64,000 bases of DNA, from positions 11,962 through 75,961 of the forward strand of contig CAZMDJ010000002.1 in NCBI GenBank assembly GCA_964565165.1, given 5' to 3'. Positions 40,409-49,850 of this stretch are shown here, piece after piece. A program made the translations under genes and the position numbers. Below the pieces are notes generated by a model that saw nothing but the letters and a program-made list of their open reading frames with translations, was not told the origin of the DNA and ran no database searches. Position 1 is the first letter of the stretch, and each line of letters opens with the position of its first letter. The DNA comes from ZLKRG08 sp964565165. GTDB lineage: Bacteria; Actinomycetota; Actinomycetes; Nanopelagicales; Nanopelagicaceae.

Positions 40409-41563
40409 ATGAAACTACGTCCGAAAAGTGCAACAAAATCATCATGGGAGAAATTGGCTCATGATCGTGGTTTGCGTGATGGTAAAGCAGAGAAGCCTTC
40501 ACTCGATTGGGGTCAGAATTCCGTTCCTTTCTTATCGGAATTGCATAAACACGCGTTGAAGCGTTTAAGCGATCTTTCTCTCAAGACACGTACCGGTCTC
40601 AATAATCTAGTTCAGCAATCTTTGGATCGAAATGATCGCGTCCGCCTATTGCAGAATGAAAGAATATTGCTTGACAAGAAATATGAATATGCTGAAAACC
40701 GTGTGAAAGCATTTCAGGCTACATTGGATGGTTACAACGATGAGAATCCAATTGGCAGATTTGCACGCACGAAAAATATTGCTGATGGTTTCTATTATCC
40801 GATATTGGCAATTTTGGGTGCAGGCGAAATATTCATTACAGCTCCTGCGTTAATTAAACTATTTAATGAAAAAATATTCGGCACTGAGAATTTTGCCTAT
40901 TTAATTGCCTTATCTGTAGGTTTATTAACAGTAGTCTCCGCACACATTCTTGGGCTTTCCCTAAAGCTAAAATTAGACAGGCAGCGTCCACAAGAGCCTT
41001 GGGTGATTAAGTTACTTTATCCATTGGTTGGATTGGTGCTTGGTTCAGTAATTGCCTTGGCTTTTCTTCGAGCTGGACAGGTTTTCAAAGAATTGCCGGG
41101 TGATTTTTTTGTTACAAATGATCTTGGAAGAAAACTATTCTTATTGGGTTTTTTCATCTTCCTGCAACTTGCTTTTATTGCTGTGGCAACGCATTTAGCG
41201 TTTCTTCATTATTCGAAAATTGAGCATGATTTGCGTCATGCCAAAAAAGACGCCAAGAAAATTGAAACGGCTATAAGCAAAGCAAATAAAGAATTGGCTG
41301 AATTAATTTCGATTAGCTATATAAGTAAGGAGAATATTGCACTTGCCTCAAAAACTTTAGATGCGGAATTGGAGGTCATCAGGAGCGCATATTTGGCAGC
41401 AGCTGCCGTATATGCGGACGCAAATATCCATGCTCGCCGTGATGACATAAATGCGGCACACCCATCCTTAACGCCGCCAACCTTGATTTATGAGGTTGAT
41501 GATTTTTCTGATCTTCAGCAACTTATTGATAATGGCAACTTAGAGCCTGACCTAGTTAAGTGA
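40409..41563 (+). CDS. Coiled-coil membrane protein of unknown function
   Basis: 384 residues. An N-terminal cytosolic region of about 120 residues has a helical stretch (RVRLLQNERILLDKKYEYAE). Four hydrophobic helices lie between about residues 130 and 270, with one pair around LTVVSAHILGLSLKLKLDRQ. A long coiled coil follows (HDLRHAKKDAKKIETAISKA) and then a short acidic tail. No family is recognised. It is co-directional and nearly contiguous with the lipoprotein gene at 39433, suggesting the two proteins act together at the membrane. Confidence 0.62.
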   Translation: MKLRPKSATKSSWEKLAHDRGLRDGKAEKPSLDWGQNSVPFLSELHKHALKRLSDLSLKTRTGLNNLVQQSLDRNDRVRLLQNERILLDKKYEYAENRVKAFQATLDGYNDENPIGRFARTKNIADGFYYPILAILGAGEIFITAPALIKLFNEKIFGTENFAYLIALSVGLLTVVSAHILGLSLKLKLDRQRPQEPWVIKLLYPLVGLVLGSVIALAFLRAGQVFKELPGDFFVTNDLGRKLFLLGFFIFLQLAFIAVATHLAFLHYSKIEHDLRHAKKDAKKIETAISKANKELAELISISYISKENIALASKTLDAELEVIRSAYLAAAAVYADANIHARRDDINAAHPSLTPPTLIYEVDDFSDLQQLIDNGNLEPDLVK

Positions 41564-41631
41564 AATATTACATGTCCAATATTAGAAATGTCGGGTCTTA
41601 CCTTTAGATTTACCTCTGGAGGTAGTACTTA

Positions 41632-43191
41632 ATGTCTAACGTCGAACGCGCAGAACTGCACAAAACCATCTGGAAGATCGCCAACGATCTCCGTGGCAGC
41701 GTCGACGGATGGGACTTTAAGCAATATGTACTTGGCACACTTTTCTATCGCTTTATCTCAGAGAACCTAACCAAATACCTCAATGAACACCAACGCAAAG
41801 CTGGCATCAAAGAGTTCGATTATGAGAAATTAAGCGACGACCAAGCAGAATTCGGAAGGAAAGAAACCGTCCTTGAAAAGGGTTTCTTTATTTTACCAAG
41901 CGAACTTTTCGTGAATGTGCGTGCAGCAGGGAAAAGTGACCCGAACCTAAACGAAACTCTTGCACGCGTTTTTAGAAATATTGAAGGTTCTGCAGTAGGT
42001 TCGCCTAGTGAATTAGATATTAAAGGTTTATTCGATGACCTTGATGTGAATAGCAACAAGATCGGTGCAACGGTTTCTAAACGTAATGAGCTGCTTGTAA
42101 AATTGTTGGATTCAGTTGGCCAACTAGCGCTTGGAAATTATGCTGATAATTCTATTGATGCTTTCGGTGATGCGTACGAATACCTAATGACCATGTATGC
42201 GTCAAGTGCAGGCAAATCTGGAGGAGAGTTCTTTACGCCTCAGGAAGTTTCTGAACTCCTTGCCAAAATCACTGTTGTTGGCAAGAAAAAAGTCAACAAA
42301 GTCTACGACCCAGCATGTGGCTCAGGATCACTACTTTTGCAGTTCGCGAAAGTTCTCGGCAAAGAAAATGTTACGAATGGTTTCTACGGACAAGAAATCA
42401 ATATCACTACTTACAACCTCTGCCGTATTAATATGTTTCTTCACGATATTAATTACGAGAAGTTCGATATTGCCCACGGCGACACACTTACTGATCCAGC
42501 TCACCTAGATGATGAACCTTTCGAAGCAATCGTTTCCAACCCGCCTTACTCAATAAAATGGGACGGCGACGACAACCCATTGATGATTAACGATCCTCGG
42601 TATTCTCCTGCAGGCGTACTTGCTCCAAAAAGTAAAGCAGATCTAGCTTTTACGATGCACATCTTAAGTTGGCTTGCCACTAATGGAACGGCTGCAATTG
42701 TTGAATTTCCAGGTGTGATGTACCGCGGCGGTGCTGAGCAGAAGATCCGCAAGTACCTAGTCGACAACAACTTCGTCGACAGCGTTATTCAGCTTCCTCC
42801 AGATCTCTTTTTCGGCACAGGAATTCAAACTTGTATCTTAGTTCTCAAGAAATCGAAAAAAGATAACACAGTTCTCTTCATCAATGCAGAACGTGAGTTT
42901 GCACGCTTTGGCAACAAGAACAAGCTTCGTTCCGAAGATATCGAGAAAGTCCTCTCAAAGTACACGGATCGCAAGGACGAGGACTTCTTCGCTCGCTTAG
43001 TCGATCACTCGGAAATTGCAGGAAATGACTACTCGTTATCGGTAACCAGTTATGTGAAGGCTGAAGAGACCCGAGAAGTAATAAATATTAAAGAGCTAAA
43101 TATATCGATTGCTAATATTGTGTCTCGCCAGGCGGAACTACGTCTTGAAATTGATCGCATTGTGGAAGATCTCGAAGGAAAGCGATCATGA
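41632..43191 (+). CDS. hsdM: Type I restriction-modification methyltransferase subunit HsdM
   Basis: A 519-residue N6-adenine methyltransferase that forms M2S1 with HsdS. The N-terminal HsdM helical domain is followed by the SAM motif YDPACGSGSLLL (about residues 225-236) and the catalytic motif SNPPYSIKW (about 302-310). SAGKSGGEFFTPQEVSELL is another HsdM signature. GGAGG lies 9 bases before the ATG. The stop overlaps the hsdS start (ATGA). The three hsd genes overlap and look intact. Confidence 0.97.
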   Translation: MSNVERAELHKTIWKIANDLRGSVDGWDFKQYVLGTLFYRFISENLTKYLNEHQRKAGIKEFDYEKLSDDQAEFGRKETVLEKGFFILPSELFVNVRAAGKSDPNLNETLARVFRNIEGSAVGSPSELDIKGLFDDLDVNSNKIGATVSKRNELLVKLLDSVGQLALGNYADNSIDAFGDAYEYLMTMYASSAGKSGGEFFTPQEVSELLAKITVVGKKKVNKVYDPACGSGSLLLQFAKVLGKENVTNGFYGQEINITTYNLCRINMFLHDINYEKFDIAHGDTLTDPAHLDDEPFEAIVSNPPYSIKWDGDDNPLMINDPRYSPAGVLAPKSKADLAFTMHILSWLATNGTAAIVEFPGVMYRGGAEQKIRKYLVDNNFVDSVIQLPPDLFFGTGIQTCILVLKKSKKDNTVLFINAEREFARFGNKNKLRSEDIEKVLSKYTDRKDEDFFARLVDHSEIAGNDYSLSVTSYVKAEETREVINIKELNISIANIVSRQAELRLEIDRIVEDLEGKRS

Positions 43192-44426
43192 ATCGGATAG
43201 AGAAACTTATCTCTGAACTATGCCCGAAAGGCGTTCCTTATGTCACTTTGGGTTCAATTGCTCAAGTCGCAAATCGAGGGGTAGACAAAGTAGAAAAACC
43301 TGATGAGGAAGAAGTTTTTCTTCTGAACTACATGGACGTGCACCGGAATAGAGAATTAACGCCGGAGTGTGTTCCTAACAAAACTACCGCTAGTGTGAAT
43401 CAGATTCGTGATTGTGATTTGCGTGTAGGTGACATCATCATCACACCAACTTCAGAAACTCGAGATGACTTGGCACATGCGGCTGTCGTTATTTTACCTC
43501 TCCCAAAAACTGTTTACAGTTATCACGTCATGAGATTGCGGATTTTGGACAAGGAAGTAGCAGACTCTAAATATCTGGCTTATCAATTTCGAAGTCGACA
43601 GCTCCAATCACAAATACTTAGCGCTTCAAACGGAATTACGCGTTTTGGTCTGACAAAATCAAAGTGGGAATCACTACGTATTCAAATTCCACCGTTGGAG
43701 ATTCAGAAAGAAGTTGTGAGAATCCTAGACACCTTTATGGAGCTTGAAGATGAATTAGAAGCAGAACTAAAATCGAGAAAGACTCAATATGCGTTCTTCA
43801 GAAAGAGCCTTCTTGACTGCGATCGGCAAACTTCTAAGTCATACAAACTGAAAGATGTATGCCTCAAGATTTCTTCAGGTGGAACTCCCTCAAGAACTCG
43901 AGCTGATTTTTTCGGTGGTTCTATTCCTTGGGTCCGCACTCAAGAGGTGGACTTCAAAGAAATATGGAGCACCGAACTAAATATCACTGATTTAGCCTTG
44001 AGGAATTCTTCGGCGAGGTGGGTACCAGCTAACACCGTTATTCTCGCCATGTATGGTGCGACCGCAGGCAAATCTGCAATCACCAAAATTCCTGTTACAA
44101 CAAATCAAGCTTGTTGTAACTTGGAGGTCGATCCCGAACTTTGCTTACCTGAGTACTTATTCCACTGGTTGATGGCCAACTACCTGGATATCAAATCATT
44201 AGGTCAGGGCACCCAATCCAATCTTAATGCTGGAATGGTTCGTAATCTTGAGATCCGACTCCCAGACCTGGAAGAGCAGTCGAGGATAATAACTGCATTG
44301 AATAAGTTCGATGCGCTTACGAAGGACATGCAGGTTGGCATACCAGCCGAGATTCGGTCAAGACGCCAGCAATTTGAATACTACAGAAATAATTTACTAA
44401 CTTTCAAAGTCTTGGTAGCGGCATGA
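43188..44426 (+). CDS. hsdS: Type I restriction-modification specificity subunit HsdS
   Basis: 412 residues, the DNA-recognition subunit. Two target-recognition domains are each followed by a conserved helical region. The first ends with PPLEIQKEVVRILDTFMELE and the second with PDLEEQSRIITALNKFDALT, the usual repeated pattern. The second domain carries KISSGGTPSRTRADFFGGSI, another common HsdS segment. The target sequence cannot be read from this. It overlaps hsdM and hsdR by 4 bases each. Confidence 0.95.
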   Translation: MNRIEKLISELCPKGVPYVTLGSIAQVANRGVDKVEKPDEEEVFLLNYMDVHRNRELTPECVPNKTTASVNQIRDCDLRVGDIIITPTSETRDDLAHAAVVILPLPKTVYSYHVMRLRILDKEVADSKYLAYQFRSRQLQSQILSASNGITRFGLTKSKWESLRIQIPPLEIQKEVVRILDTFMELEDELEAELKSRKTQYAFFRKSLLDCDRQTSKSYKLKDVCLKISSGGTPSRTRADFFGGSIPWVRTQEVDFKEIWSTELNITDLALRNSSARWVPANTVILAMYGATAGKSAITKIPVTTNQACCNLEVDPELCLPEYLFHWLMANYLDIKSLGQGTQSNLNAGMVRNLEIRLPDLEEQSRIITALNKFDALTKDMQVGIPAEIRSRRQQFEYYRNNLLTFKVLVAA

Positions 44427-47416
44427 GCTTCCGGAATATAGAACCAATCGCGATCACATCAGAGAATACTGTCGTTGCTGAATTAGATCCAAAGGCGACT
44501 AAAGCCGAGGCGTTCGAGAGTGAGTCAGAACTCGAATCTGCCTTCATCAAACTACTTCAGGATCAGGCGTACGAGTATTTGTCGATCAACGATGAGACGG
44601 CTCTAATTGCGAACCTCAAAGTACAGATTGAGAAGCTCAACAAGGTTAAGTTCAGTGACACAGAGTGGGAGCGCTTTTTTGAAGAGAGCATCTCAAGTGA
44701 GAAAGATGGAGTAATTGAGAAGACGCGTCGCTTCCAAGAAGATCATATTCGCGTACTCAAGCGAGATAACGGTGAGAGCAAGAACATCTACCTAATTGAC
44801 AAGCAGTATATACACAACAATAGTGTCCAAGTCCTTAACCAGTATGAAGTTGAAGGAGTTCGCAAAAATCGGTATGACGTCACTATTCTGGTAAATGGCC
44901 TTCCTCTTGTTCATATCGAACTCAAGCGACGCGGTGTCGATATCCGCGAGGCGTTTAACCAGATTAATCGATATCAGCACGAAAGTTTCTGGGCCGGGTC
45001 TGGCCTCTTTCAGTATGTACAGATTTTTGTTATCAGCAATGGCACATACACCAAGTACTACAGCAACACAGTTCGCGATCAGCACATCAAAGAAGCAAGC
45101 GGGAATGTTCGTATCAAGAAAACATCTAACAGCTACGAGTTCACTAGCTGGTGGGCAGATGCCAACAACAAGCCTGTATATGATTTGATGTCATTTGGTA
45201 AAACCTTCTTTGCTAAGCACAGTTTGCTTAACATACTCACGAAATACTGTGTATTCACTTCAGACCAAATGCTACTAACGATGCGTCCTTACCAAATTGT
45301 TGCAACGGAGCGAGTGCTTCAAAAGATAGTGATGAGTGAGAATCAAAAGACTCTTGGAACTATCGATGCGGGTGGTTACGTTTGGCACACAACTGGTTCC
45401 GGAAAGACACTTACAAGTTTCAAGACCGCCCAGATTGCCTCCAAGATGCCGTCGGTCGATAAAGTGCTTTTTGTTGTAGATCGCAAAGATCTTGATTATC
45501 AAACAATGAAGGAATACAACCGCTTCCAAGAGGGGGCGGCCAATGCGAGTAATTCAACTAAGCAACTTCAAGAGCGATTAGAAGATCCAAGCGCAAAAAT
45601 CATAATTACGACAATACAAAAACTTTCTAAATTTATTGCTCAGAATAAAGATCATGCGATTCAATCAAAGAGAGTGGTCTTGATTTTTGATGAATGTCAT
45701 CGATCTCAATTCGGGGATATGCATATGGCAATCAAGAAAGCTTTCTCAAATTACAACCTATTTGGTTTTACGGGTACACCAATTTTTGCGGCAAATGCTT
45801 CAAGTGGAAATAATCCTAACCTCCGCACAACCGAGCAGGCATTCGGAGTAAAACTCCACACATACACAATTGTTGATGCCATTACAGATAAAAATGTATT
45901 GCCTTTCAGGGTCGACTATGTAAACACAATCAAGATGCCTGAGCATTTAGTCGATCTTGAAGTTAGCGCGATTGATACCGAAAAAGCACTTTTGGCTCCG
46001 GAGCGCATATCGAAAATTGCTCAATACATACTCGACCACTTTGATCAAAAAACGCGTCGAAATGAGACATACACGCTTAAAAACAAAAGGGTGTCGGGAT
46101 TTAATTCATTAATGGCTACAGCGTCAATTGACGCTGCTAAACGATATTACGCGACTTTTAAGGAACTCCAGAAAGATGTGCCGCTCGATTCGAAGTTAAA
46201 GATCGGGATAATTTATAGCTTTGTTCCAAACGAAGACGAGGCAGGAGGACTGCTTCCCGAGGAAGAGTTTGAAGCAAGCAATCTTGACGCCTCTTCCCGC
46301 GATTTTCTTGATGAGGCTATTAAAGATTACAACACTATGTATGCGACAAATTTTGATTCTTCCTCCGATGGTTTCCAGGGATACTACAAGGATTTATCTC
46401 AGAAACTTAAACAGCGTGAAATTGATCTAGTAATTGTTGTGAATATGTTTCTAACCGGCTTTGACTCTACAACACTTAATACTTTATGGGTAGATAAGAA
46501 TTTGCGTCTGCACGGACTTCTGCAAGCTTATTCAAGAACAAATCGAATTCTGAATTCAGTCAAAACCTACGGCAACATCATTTGTTTCAGAGATTTAGAG
46601 CAAGCTACTAACGATTCCATCTCTCTATTTGGCAATAAAGATGCCGGCGGAATCGTACTATTGAAGCCGTATCGTGAATATTATGATGAATATTCCACTT
46701 TGATTTCGGAACTTTCAAACAAATTTGATCCTGGTTCGATTCCCAATTCTGAGACTGTGCAAAGGGACTTTGTAAATCTTTACAATAAGATTCTTCGATT
46801 ACAGAATATTTTGAAATCTTTTGACGATTTTAAAGGTAATGAGCTGCTTCCAGAGCGTACCTTCCAGGATTATCAGAGTACTTACATAGAGATTTATTCT
46901 CAGTTGCGTAAACGGAACGAAAGAGAATCTATTGTTGAAGATTTGGTCTTTGAAATTGAATTGGTGAAGCAAGTAGAGATAAATGTTGATTACATTTTGA
47001 TTCAAATTCAAAAGCTACAAGGTGCCAATCCAGCAGAAAATAAGGAAATCAGAGCTAAAATCAACAAAACAGTTCTGGCCAGTTATTCGCTGAGAAGCAA
47101 AAAGGATCTAATCGAAAGATTTATAGATTCGATAAATGTTAATTCTGATGTGCCAGGGGAGTGGCGCAAATTCATTAATGCTGCGAAGGAGTCAGAGCTC
47201 TCCAGGATTATTGAGGAAGAAAATTTGAATCCGGAAGAAACCAAGAGCTTTATTGCCAAGGCATTTACTGATGGCGAGCTAAAAACTGCCGGCACTGCAG
47301 TGATCAAGTTGTTACCAGCAAAAAATATGTTCAGTCCGTCTTACGAGCACAGCATCCAAAAATCAATCGTCATCGAAAAACTTAAAGCACTTTTTGAGAG
47401 ATTCTCAAATTTGTAA
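44423..47416 (+). CDS. hsdR: Type I restriction enzyme endonuclease/translocase subunit HsdR
   Basis: A 997-residue motor nuclease that translocates and cuts unmethylated DNA. The N-terminal PD-(D/E)xK nuclease has RYDVTILVNG and VHIELKRRG (the ExK motif). The SF2 helicase has Walker A HTTGSGKT near residue 325, FDECHRSQFG as the DEAH-like box, and FGFTGTPIF. Later motifs include VNMFLTGFDSTTLNTLWVDK. The length is typical for the family. It is the last gene of the hsdMSR operon; the next gene is convergent and ends 7 bases away. Confidence 0.97.
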   Translation: MSFRNIEPIAITSENTVVAELDPKATKAEAFESESELESAFIKLLQDQAYEYLSINDETALIANLKVQIEKLNKVKFSDTEWERFFEESISSEKDGVIEKTRRFQEDHIRVLKRDNGESKNIYLIDKQYIHNNSVQVLNQYEVEGVRKNRYDVTILVNGLPLVHIELKRRGVDIREAFNQINRYQHESFWAGSGLFQYVQIFVISNGTYTKYYSNTVRDQHIKEASGNVRIKKTSNSYEFTSWWADANNKPVYDLMSFGKTFFAKHSLLNILTKYCVFTSDQMLLTMRPYQIVATERVLQKIVMSENQKTLGTIDAGGYVWHTTGSGKTLTSFKTAQIASKMPSVDKVLFVVDRKDLDYQTMKEYNRFQEGAANASNSTKQLQERLEDPSAKIIITTIQKLSKFIAQNKDHAIQSKRVVLIFDECHRSQFGDMHMAIKKAFSNYNLFGFTGTPIFAANASSGNNPNLRTTEQAFGVKLHTYTIVDAITDKNVLPFRVDYVNTIKMPEHLVDLEVSAIDTEKALLAPERISKIAQYILDHFDQKTRRNETYTLKNKRVSGFNSLMATASIDAAKRYYATFKELQKDVPLDSKLKIGIIYSFVPNEDEAGGLLPEEEFEASNLDASSRDFLDEAIKDYNTMYATNFDSSSDGFQGYYKDLSQKLKQREIDLVIVVNMFLTGFDSTTLNTLWVDKNLRLHGLLQAYSRTNRILNSVKTYGNIICFRDLEQATNDSISLFGNKDAGGIVLLKPYREYYDEYSTLISELSNKFDPGSIPNSETVQRDFVNLYNKILRLQNILKSFDDFKGNELLPERTFQDYQSTYIEIYSQLRKRNERESIVEDLVFEIELVKQVEINVDYILIQIQKLQGANPAENKEIRAKINKTVLASYSLRSKKDLIERFIDSINVNSDVPGEWRKFINAAKESELSRIIEEENLNPEETKSFIAKAFTDGELKTAGTAVIKLLPAKNMFSPSYEHSIQKSIVIEKLKALFERFSNL

Positions 47417-47423
47417 GTCTTGG

Positions 47424-48512
47424 TCAAAGTGTAAAAGGTTCCCAACGTTCATCATGATTTGAAACCGAAAGTGAATTTTCAATGACTCCTATGAGTTTAC
47501 AGTCAAAGAGCTCGTTTTGTGGAATCTTTCTACCTACATAAAAGGGGTTGAGCCATATTTCGGGCTTCGTTTCTGAACCAAAACCCATGAAGCCGTTTAG
47601 TTGAAATGCAATTCCATATAGATGTGCCCACTCGGGATATTTAGTGAAATATAACCCAGTAGGTCTAATTAGTTGTGTGTCCTTCTCATCTCGTAAATCA
47701 AATCTTACAAGCCATTCTCCAAATAATGATTTTAGTATTTGGAAATTGGATATCTCAAGAAATCCGTAGTCGCTCCCTATCGCAATAATTGTAGGTATAG
47801 AACTATCTTTTCGGAATTTTTGGATTTTTGCATCAATAATTTCTTCCAATTTTTGAGACAAAGTCAGATTTTTTCCTAGAGGCTGCGAAAGTACCGGTGT
47901 TAAGTTTTCGAATTTTACTTCTTCTTCGATCTCTACGATTCTGAAACCGATGGACCAACCTTCTTCTTCGTATAAATATTCTGGAACGTAAAAAATTTCT
48001 TTACTTGAAACGGAACCATTCTTTAAATATGCATGCTGGATGATCTCCAAAATATTCTGAAATCTTATTTGAGATTGATCAGCTGACTTGAAAGTTAGGT
48101 GTATGTAAACGTTTGGAATTTGCAAGTTTTTTTCTAAGAATTCATGAATTTCCATTTGCCTTTGTCCAAGCTTCATATCTGCTCCTGGAATCCCAATTGT
48201 TGTGGCTTCCAAGATGAACGAATTTGTGCCTTCGATCTTAAAATCTACGTTTTTGCCATTTTGAGTAGGTACGTCTATTTTTACATCTGCAAATTGACTT
48301 GCGAGAATTTGCCACCAATATAACTCCCATGTGGCGCCTCGTGCACGATGACTGAAATCAACAAGTTTAGGGAGGACTTCTCTTTTTTTATCCTGCGGCA
48401 AACTTTCAAAACTGCTTTTGATGGAATTAAAAATCTCTTTCCAGTGTAAATGATCTGATTCGGCAATTGATTTTAAGTATTCAGACTTAAATGGTAGTTC
48501 TTCGAAACTCAT
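47424..48512 (-). CDS. Hypothetical protein, possibly restriction-endonuclease-like
   Basis: 362 residues, cytosolic, no recognised family. Residues 55-110 contain RGATWELYWWQIL, then KNVDFKIEGTNSFILEATTI. The E...D...ExT arrangement after a beta strand recalls PD-(D/E)xK-type nuclease cores, in which ExK is sometimes replaced by ExT. A nuclease role is only a suggestion. The ATG at 48512 is used; a TTG 6 bases earlier is an alternative. It is convergent with hsdR and ends 7 bases from it, so it may belong to the same defence cluster. recA follows on the other side. Confidence 0.6.
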   Translation of the reverse strand: MSFEELPFKSEYLKSIAESDHLHWKEIFNSIKSSFESLPQDKKREVLPKLVDFSHRARGATWELYWWQILASQFADVKIDVPTQNGKNVDFKIEGTNSFILEATTIGIPGADMKLGQRQMEIHEFLEKNLQIPNVYIHLTFKSADQSQIRFQNILEIIQHAYLKNGSVSSKEIFYVPEYLYEEEGWSIGFRIVEIEEEVKFENLTPVLSQPLGKNLTLSQKLEEIIDAKIQKFRKDSSIPTIIAIGSDYGFLEISNFQILKSLFGEWLVRFDLRDEKDTQLIRPTGLYFTKYPEWAHLYGIAFQLNGFMGFGSETKPEIWLNPFYVGRKIPQNELFDCKLIGVIENSLSVSNHDERWEPFTL

Positions 48513-48604
48513 ATTCAAGTTTTACGCTCGTTTCGTAAAAACGTGCGTTTGAGACACGATATTGCGCCACTTTCCGTGTCGTACCCCCTCTATATACTTC
48601 ATTT

Positions 48605-48626
48605 TCGAACAAGTGTTCGATACACT
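48605..48626 (+). promoter_or_regulatory. SOS box (LexA site) and -10 box of recA
   Basis: TCGAACAAGTGTTCGA (48605-48620) is a perfect palindrome fitting the actinobacterial LexA consensus GAAC-N4-GTTC. It directly abuts a TACACT -10 box (48621-48626), so LexA binding would block polymerase. Transcription should begin near 48633, leaving a leader of about 127 bases before recA that contains short hairpins such as ACGCC-AAGTT-GGCGT. Confidence 0.85.
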
Positions 48627-48759
48627 AGTCCACGCACAGCCCAAACGAGCCCGTGCCTCCGTCCACAGGAGCTTCCCCTAGATCCGTGGACCGTCGCCGG
48701 CGTATCGCACCATTGGGGACATATACGCCAAGTTGGCGTCTAACGGAAGGAAGTAGGGA

Positions 48760-49845
48760 ATGGCTAAAGGTGAATCAAAAGAACCTGTAACCAATAAACA
48801 AGCCGATGCCAAAGGCAAAGCGCTTGATACAGCACTCGCCCAGATAGAACGTCAATTTGGTAAGGGCTCTGTAATGAAGATGGGCGAGAAGGCTCATGAA
48901 GTTATTGAAGTAATCCCAACCGGCTCAATTGCATTGGATATTGCGCTTGGTATTGGCGGATTGCCTCGTGGTCGCGTTGTAGAAATTTATGGACCTGAAT
49001 CTTCAGGTAAGACAACTGTTGCGTTGCATGCAATTGCAAATGCGCAAGCAGCTGGCGGTATTTGTGCATTCATCGATGCTGAACATGCACTAGATCCAGA
49101 GTATGCAAAGAAGCTTGGCGTTGATATTGATGCGCTATTAGTTTCACAGCCAGATACTGGTGAACAAGCTCTAGAAATTATGGATATGTTGATTCGTTCT
49201 GGTGCACTTGATTTAGTTGTAATTGACTCAGTTGCGGCATTGGTTCCACGTGCTGAAATCGAAGGCGAAATGGGAGATTCACATGTTGGTCTTCAAGCGC
49301 GTTTGATGTCACAGGCACTTCGCAAAATTACTGGTGCGCTTCATCAGTCAAAGACAACTGCGATCTTTATTAACCAGTTACGTGAAAAGATCGGAGTCTT
49401 CTTTGGTTCACCAGAGACAACTACCGGTGGTAAGGCTTTGAAGTTCTATTCATCAGTGCGTTTAGATGTGCGTCGAATTGAAACTTTGAAAGATGGCCAA
49501 GAAGCTGTCGGTAACCGTACTCGCGTCAAAGTTGTTAAGAATAAGGTTGCTCCACCATTTAAGCAGGCTGAATTCGACATCATTTACGGCGTTGGTATTT
49601 CACGTGAAGGCTCATTGATTGACATGGGCGTTGAATGCGATGTCGTTAAGAAGTCTGGTGCATGGTACACCTACGAAGGCGATCAATTGGGCCAGGGCAA
49701 GGAAAATGCTCGTGGATTCTTGATTGATAATCCTGATCTGGCTAACGAAATCGAACAGAAGATCCGTGCGGTCTTTAGTCCGGTTGAAGTTGATCCTGCG
49801 ACCATCGCAGAGATCGAAGAAGCTGCATCGGATGTTGATTTCTAA
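48760..49845 (+). CDS. recA: Recombinase RecA
   Basis: The ATP-dependent strand-exchange protein that also triggers LexA self-cleavage. 361 residues. The N-terminal RecA helix is ALAQIERQFGKGSVMKMG. Walker A is YGPESSGKTT, and ALKFYSSVRLDVRRIE is the RecA signature segment. The DNA-binding loop contains NQLREKIGVFFG. The ATG follows GGAAGGAAGTAGGGA. The upstream LexA site makes it SOS-regulated. recX begins 5 bases after its stop. Confidence 0.99.
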   Translation: MAKGESKEPVTNKQADAKGKALDTALAQIERQFGKGSVMKMGEKAHEVIEVIPTGSIALDIALGIGGLPRGRVVEIYGPESSGKTTVALHAIANAQAAGGICAFIDAEHALDPEYAKKLGVDIDALLVSQPDTGEQALEIMDMLIRSGALDLVVIDSVAALVPRAEIEGEMGDSHVGLQARLMSQALRKITGALHQSKTTAIFINQLREKIGVFFGSPETTTGGKALKFYSSVRLDVRRIETLKDGQEAVGNRTRVKVVKNKVAPPFKQAEFDIIYGVGISREGSLIDMGVECDVVKKSGAWYTYEGDQLGQGKENARGFLIDNPDLANEIEQKIRAVFSPVEVDPATIAEIEEAASDVDF

Positions 49846-49850
49846 AATCA

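Noticed and set aside
41616..41629. TACCTCTGGAGGTA before hsdM, similar to the mntA palindrome
   Set aside because: It contains the hsdM ribosome-binding site (GGAGG) and is not a perfect palindrome, so the likeness to the mntA operator is probably coincidental.
25535..48759. CRISPR array, prophage or insertion sequence in the accessory block
   Set aside because: No regularly spaced repeats, transposase, integrase or phage structural genes are visible.
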